Assembly: GCA_003220985.1 (NCBI GenBank)
Contig: QHTY01000081.1
Span: 19,265-24,840, forward strand
Direction: 5' to 3'
DNA from: Gemmatimonadota bacterium
GTDB lineage: Bacteria > Gemmatimonadota > Gemmatimonadetes > Gemmatimonadales > GWC2-71-9
Length of the DNA stretch: 5,576 nucleotides
The notes beneath the pieces were generated by a model. The model was not told the DNA's origin. It made no database searches and saw only the letters and a list, made by a program, of their open reading frames with translations. How positions within the stretch are numbered: the stretch's first letter is position 1; every line of letters begins with the position of its first letter. Position numbers and translations under genes: made by a program. Of the stretch, positions 4,608 to 5,576 are shown piece by piece.

Positions 4608-5576
4608 ATGACGGAGGTCATGGCTTCGAAGCCGCGCTACGATCGTTCGATCGTCGAAGGACCGCTGCGTGCCGCGGTTTGGAACATCGCGTGGCCGACG
4701 ATGCTCACGAACGCGATCGGCGGCCTCCAGGGGATGGTGGACCACGTGCTCGTCGGCAACCTGGTCGGCTACAAGGCGAACGCCGCGATCGGTGTGAGCT
4801 GGCAGATTTTTCTCGTCGTCATCGTCTTCGTCTCGTCGCTGTTCACCGGCATGAGCGTGCTGGTGGCGCGTTTCGCCGGCGCGGGGGAGCCGGAGAAGGT
4901 CGACCGCGTCGTCTATCAGGCGTTTCTCACCGCGATCGGCCTCGCGGTCGGCATCCTGGCCCCGGTGGGCTATGTCGTCGCGCCTTTGCTGCTCGATCTC
5001 GTCAATGCCGCGCCGGCGGTGAAGACCGAGGCGTTGCCGTTTCTACGCATCATGTTCGGCTTCTCGAGCGGCATGATGGTGTTCTTCATGTTGAGCGGCG
5101 CGCTGCGCTCGGCGGGAGACGCGCGGACCCCGATGGTGCTGGGCATCGCCATGACGGCCCTGAATCTCGTGCTGAACATCGTGCTGATCCGCGGGCTCGG
5201 GCCAATCCCCGCATTCGGAACGCGCGGCTCGGCGATGGGCACGTGCATCACGGCCGGGCTCCTGGCGGTCTACGCGGTCTGGAAGATGTGGACGGGCGGT
5301 TGGGTCGTCGCATTCCCACGTGGCCAAGGCTGGGGACCCGACTGGTCCATCATCCGGGAGCTGTTCCGCTTCGGCCTGCCGACCGGCATTCAAGGGATTG
5401 CGATGAACATTGGAGGCGTGTTCATGCTCTCGTTCATCGGCTCGCTTGCACAGAGCGCCGCCGCGCAGGCCGCGTTCGCGGTGTCGTATACGGAGCTCTT
5501 CTCGCTGATCACGTGGACCTCGGTGGGACTGATGGGCTCGGCGGCGGCCGTGGCGGGGCAAAACCTTGGGGCAGGA
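4608..5576 (+). CDS. MATE family multidrug/toxin efflux transporter (3' truncated by window)
   Basis: The frame is open for 323 codons to the window end; family members are usually about 440-480 residues, so roughly the last quarter to third is missing. It reads as an inner-membrane antiporter that expels cationic or toxic compounds using a proton or sodium gradient. Evidence: N-terminal WNIAWPTMLTNAIGG, then D45 in MVDHVLVGNLVG; ALRSAGDARTPM (165-176), NLVLNIVLI (186-194), GTRGSAMGT (204-212), the second-half entry LFRFGLPTGIQG, and AGQNLGAG (316-323). About eight to nine hydrophobic segments are visible in this part. The start is uncertain: ATG 4608 abuts the DoxX stop (TAGATG), suggesting re-initiation, while ATG 4620 has GGAGGT only 1 base away, too close to serve it well. 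Either choice alters only four residues. Last visible gene of the operon. Confidence 0.93.
   Translation, partial: MTEVMASKPRYDRSIVEGPLRAAVWNIAWPTMLTNAIGGLQGMVDHVLVGNLVGYKANAAIGVSWQIFLVVIVFVSSLFTGMSVLVARFAGAGEPEKVDRVVYQAFLTAIGLAVGILAPVGYVVAPLLLDLVNAAPAVKTEALPFLRIMFGFSSGMMVFFMLSGALRSAGDARTPMVLGIAMTALNLVLNIVLIRGLGPIPAFGTRGSAMGTCITAGLLAVYAVWKMWTGGWVVAFPRGQGWGPDWSIIRELFRFGLPTGIQGIAMNIGGVFMLSFIGSLAQSAAAQAAFAVSYTELFSLITWTSVGLMGSAAAVAGQNLGAG

Noticed and set aside
5043..5561. Minus-strand open frames opposite the MATE gene (also 4970-5251 and 4269-4745)
   Set aside because: They are antisense to clear membrane-protein coding sequence; the products are His/Arg/Asp-rich and unlike any family.

Overview
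The window is GC-rich, tightly packed bacterial chromosomal DNA. Gene content (a C-terminally extended ECF sigma factor with DGPF/YCII-like proteins, DoxX, a MATE transporter, DUF2277) and the GTGCGTGG-type intergenic repeats suggest a soil or environmental phylum such as Acidobacteriota (Vicinamibacteria-like). That placement is inference from general impression; no rRNA or other decisive marker is present. There is no phage, insertion sequence or CRISPR signal.

Left part (1-1733). The window opens with the last ~83 codons of an unrecognised plus-strand gene ending at 253. Facing it on the minus strand is a 413-residue membrane-anchored hybrid signalling protein (313-1554) with a degenerate histidine-kinase core that lacks the expected phospho-accepting histidine, fused to an intact receiver domain. 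The two genes converge on a long imperfect inverted repeat (260-313) built from GTGCGTGG units, probably a bidirectional terminator. A tRNA-Leu(GAG) gene (1650-1733, plus strand) follows and converges on a small DUF2277 gene (1740-2006, minus strand).

Right part (2007-5576). A 157-base divergent intergenic region leads into five co-directional, almost gapless genes: two DGPF-domain (YCII-related) proteins, an ECF42-type sigma factor with a TPR-like C-terminal extension, a four-helix DoxX-family membrane protein, and a MATE-family efflux transporter cut by the window end. Gaps are at most 2 bases, several junctions overlap, and no anti-sigma gene is present. The sequence TGTCGA-N17-CGAC lies just upstream of the first DGPF gene and matches the promoter described for ECF42 sigma factors. 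The simplest reading is an autoregulated stress or detoxification operon: the sigma factor transcribes its own operon from this promoter, the DGPF proteins act as its conserved but poorly understood partners, and DoxX and the MATE pump are membrane effectors. The sigma/DGPF pairing is established for the family; including DoxX and MATE in the same transcript is inferred from spacing.
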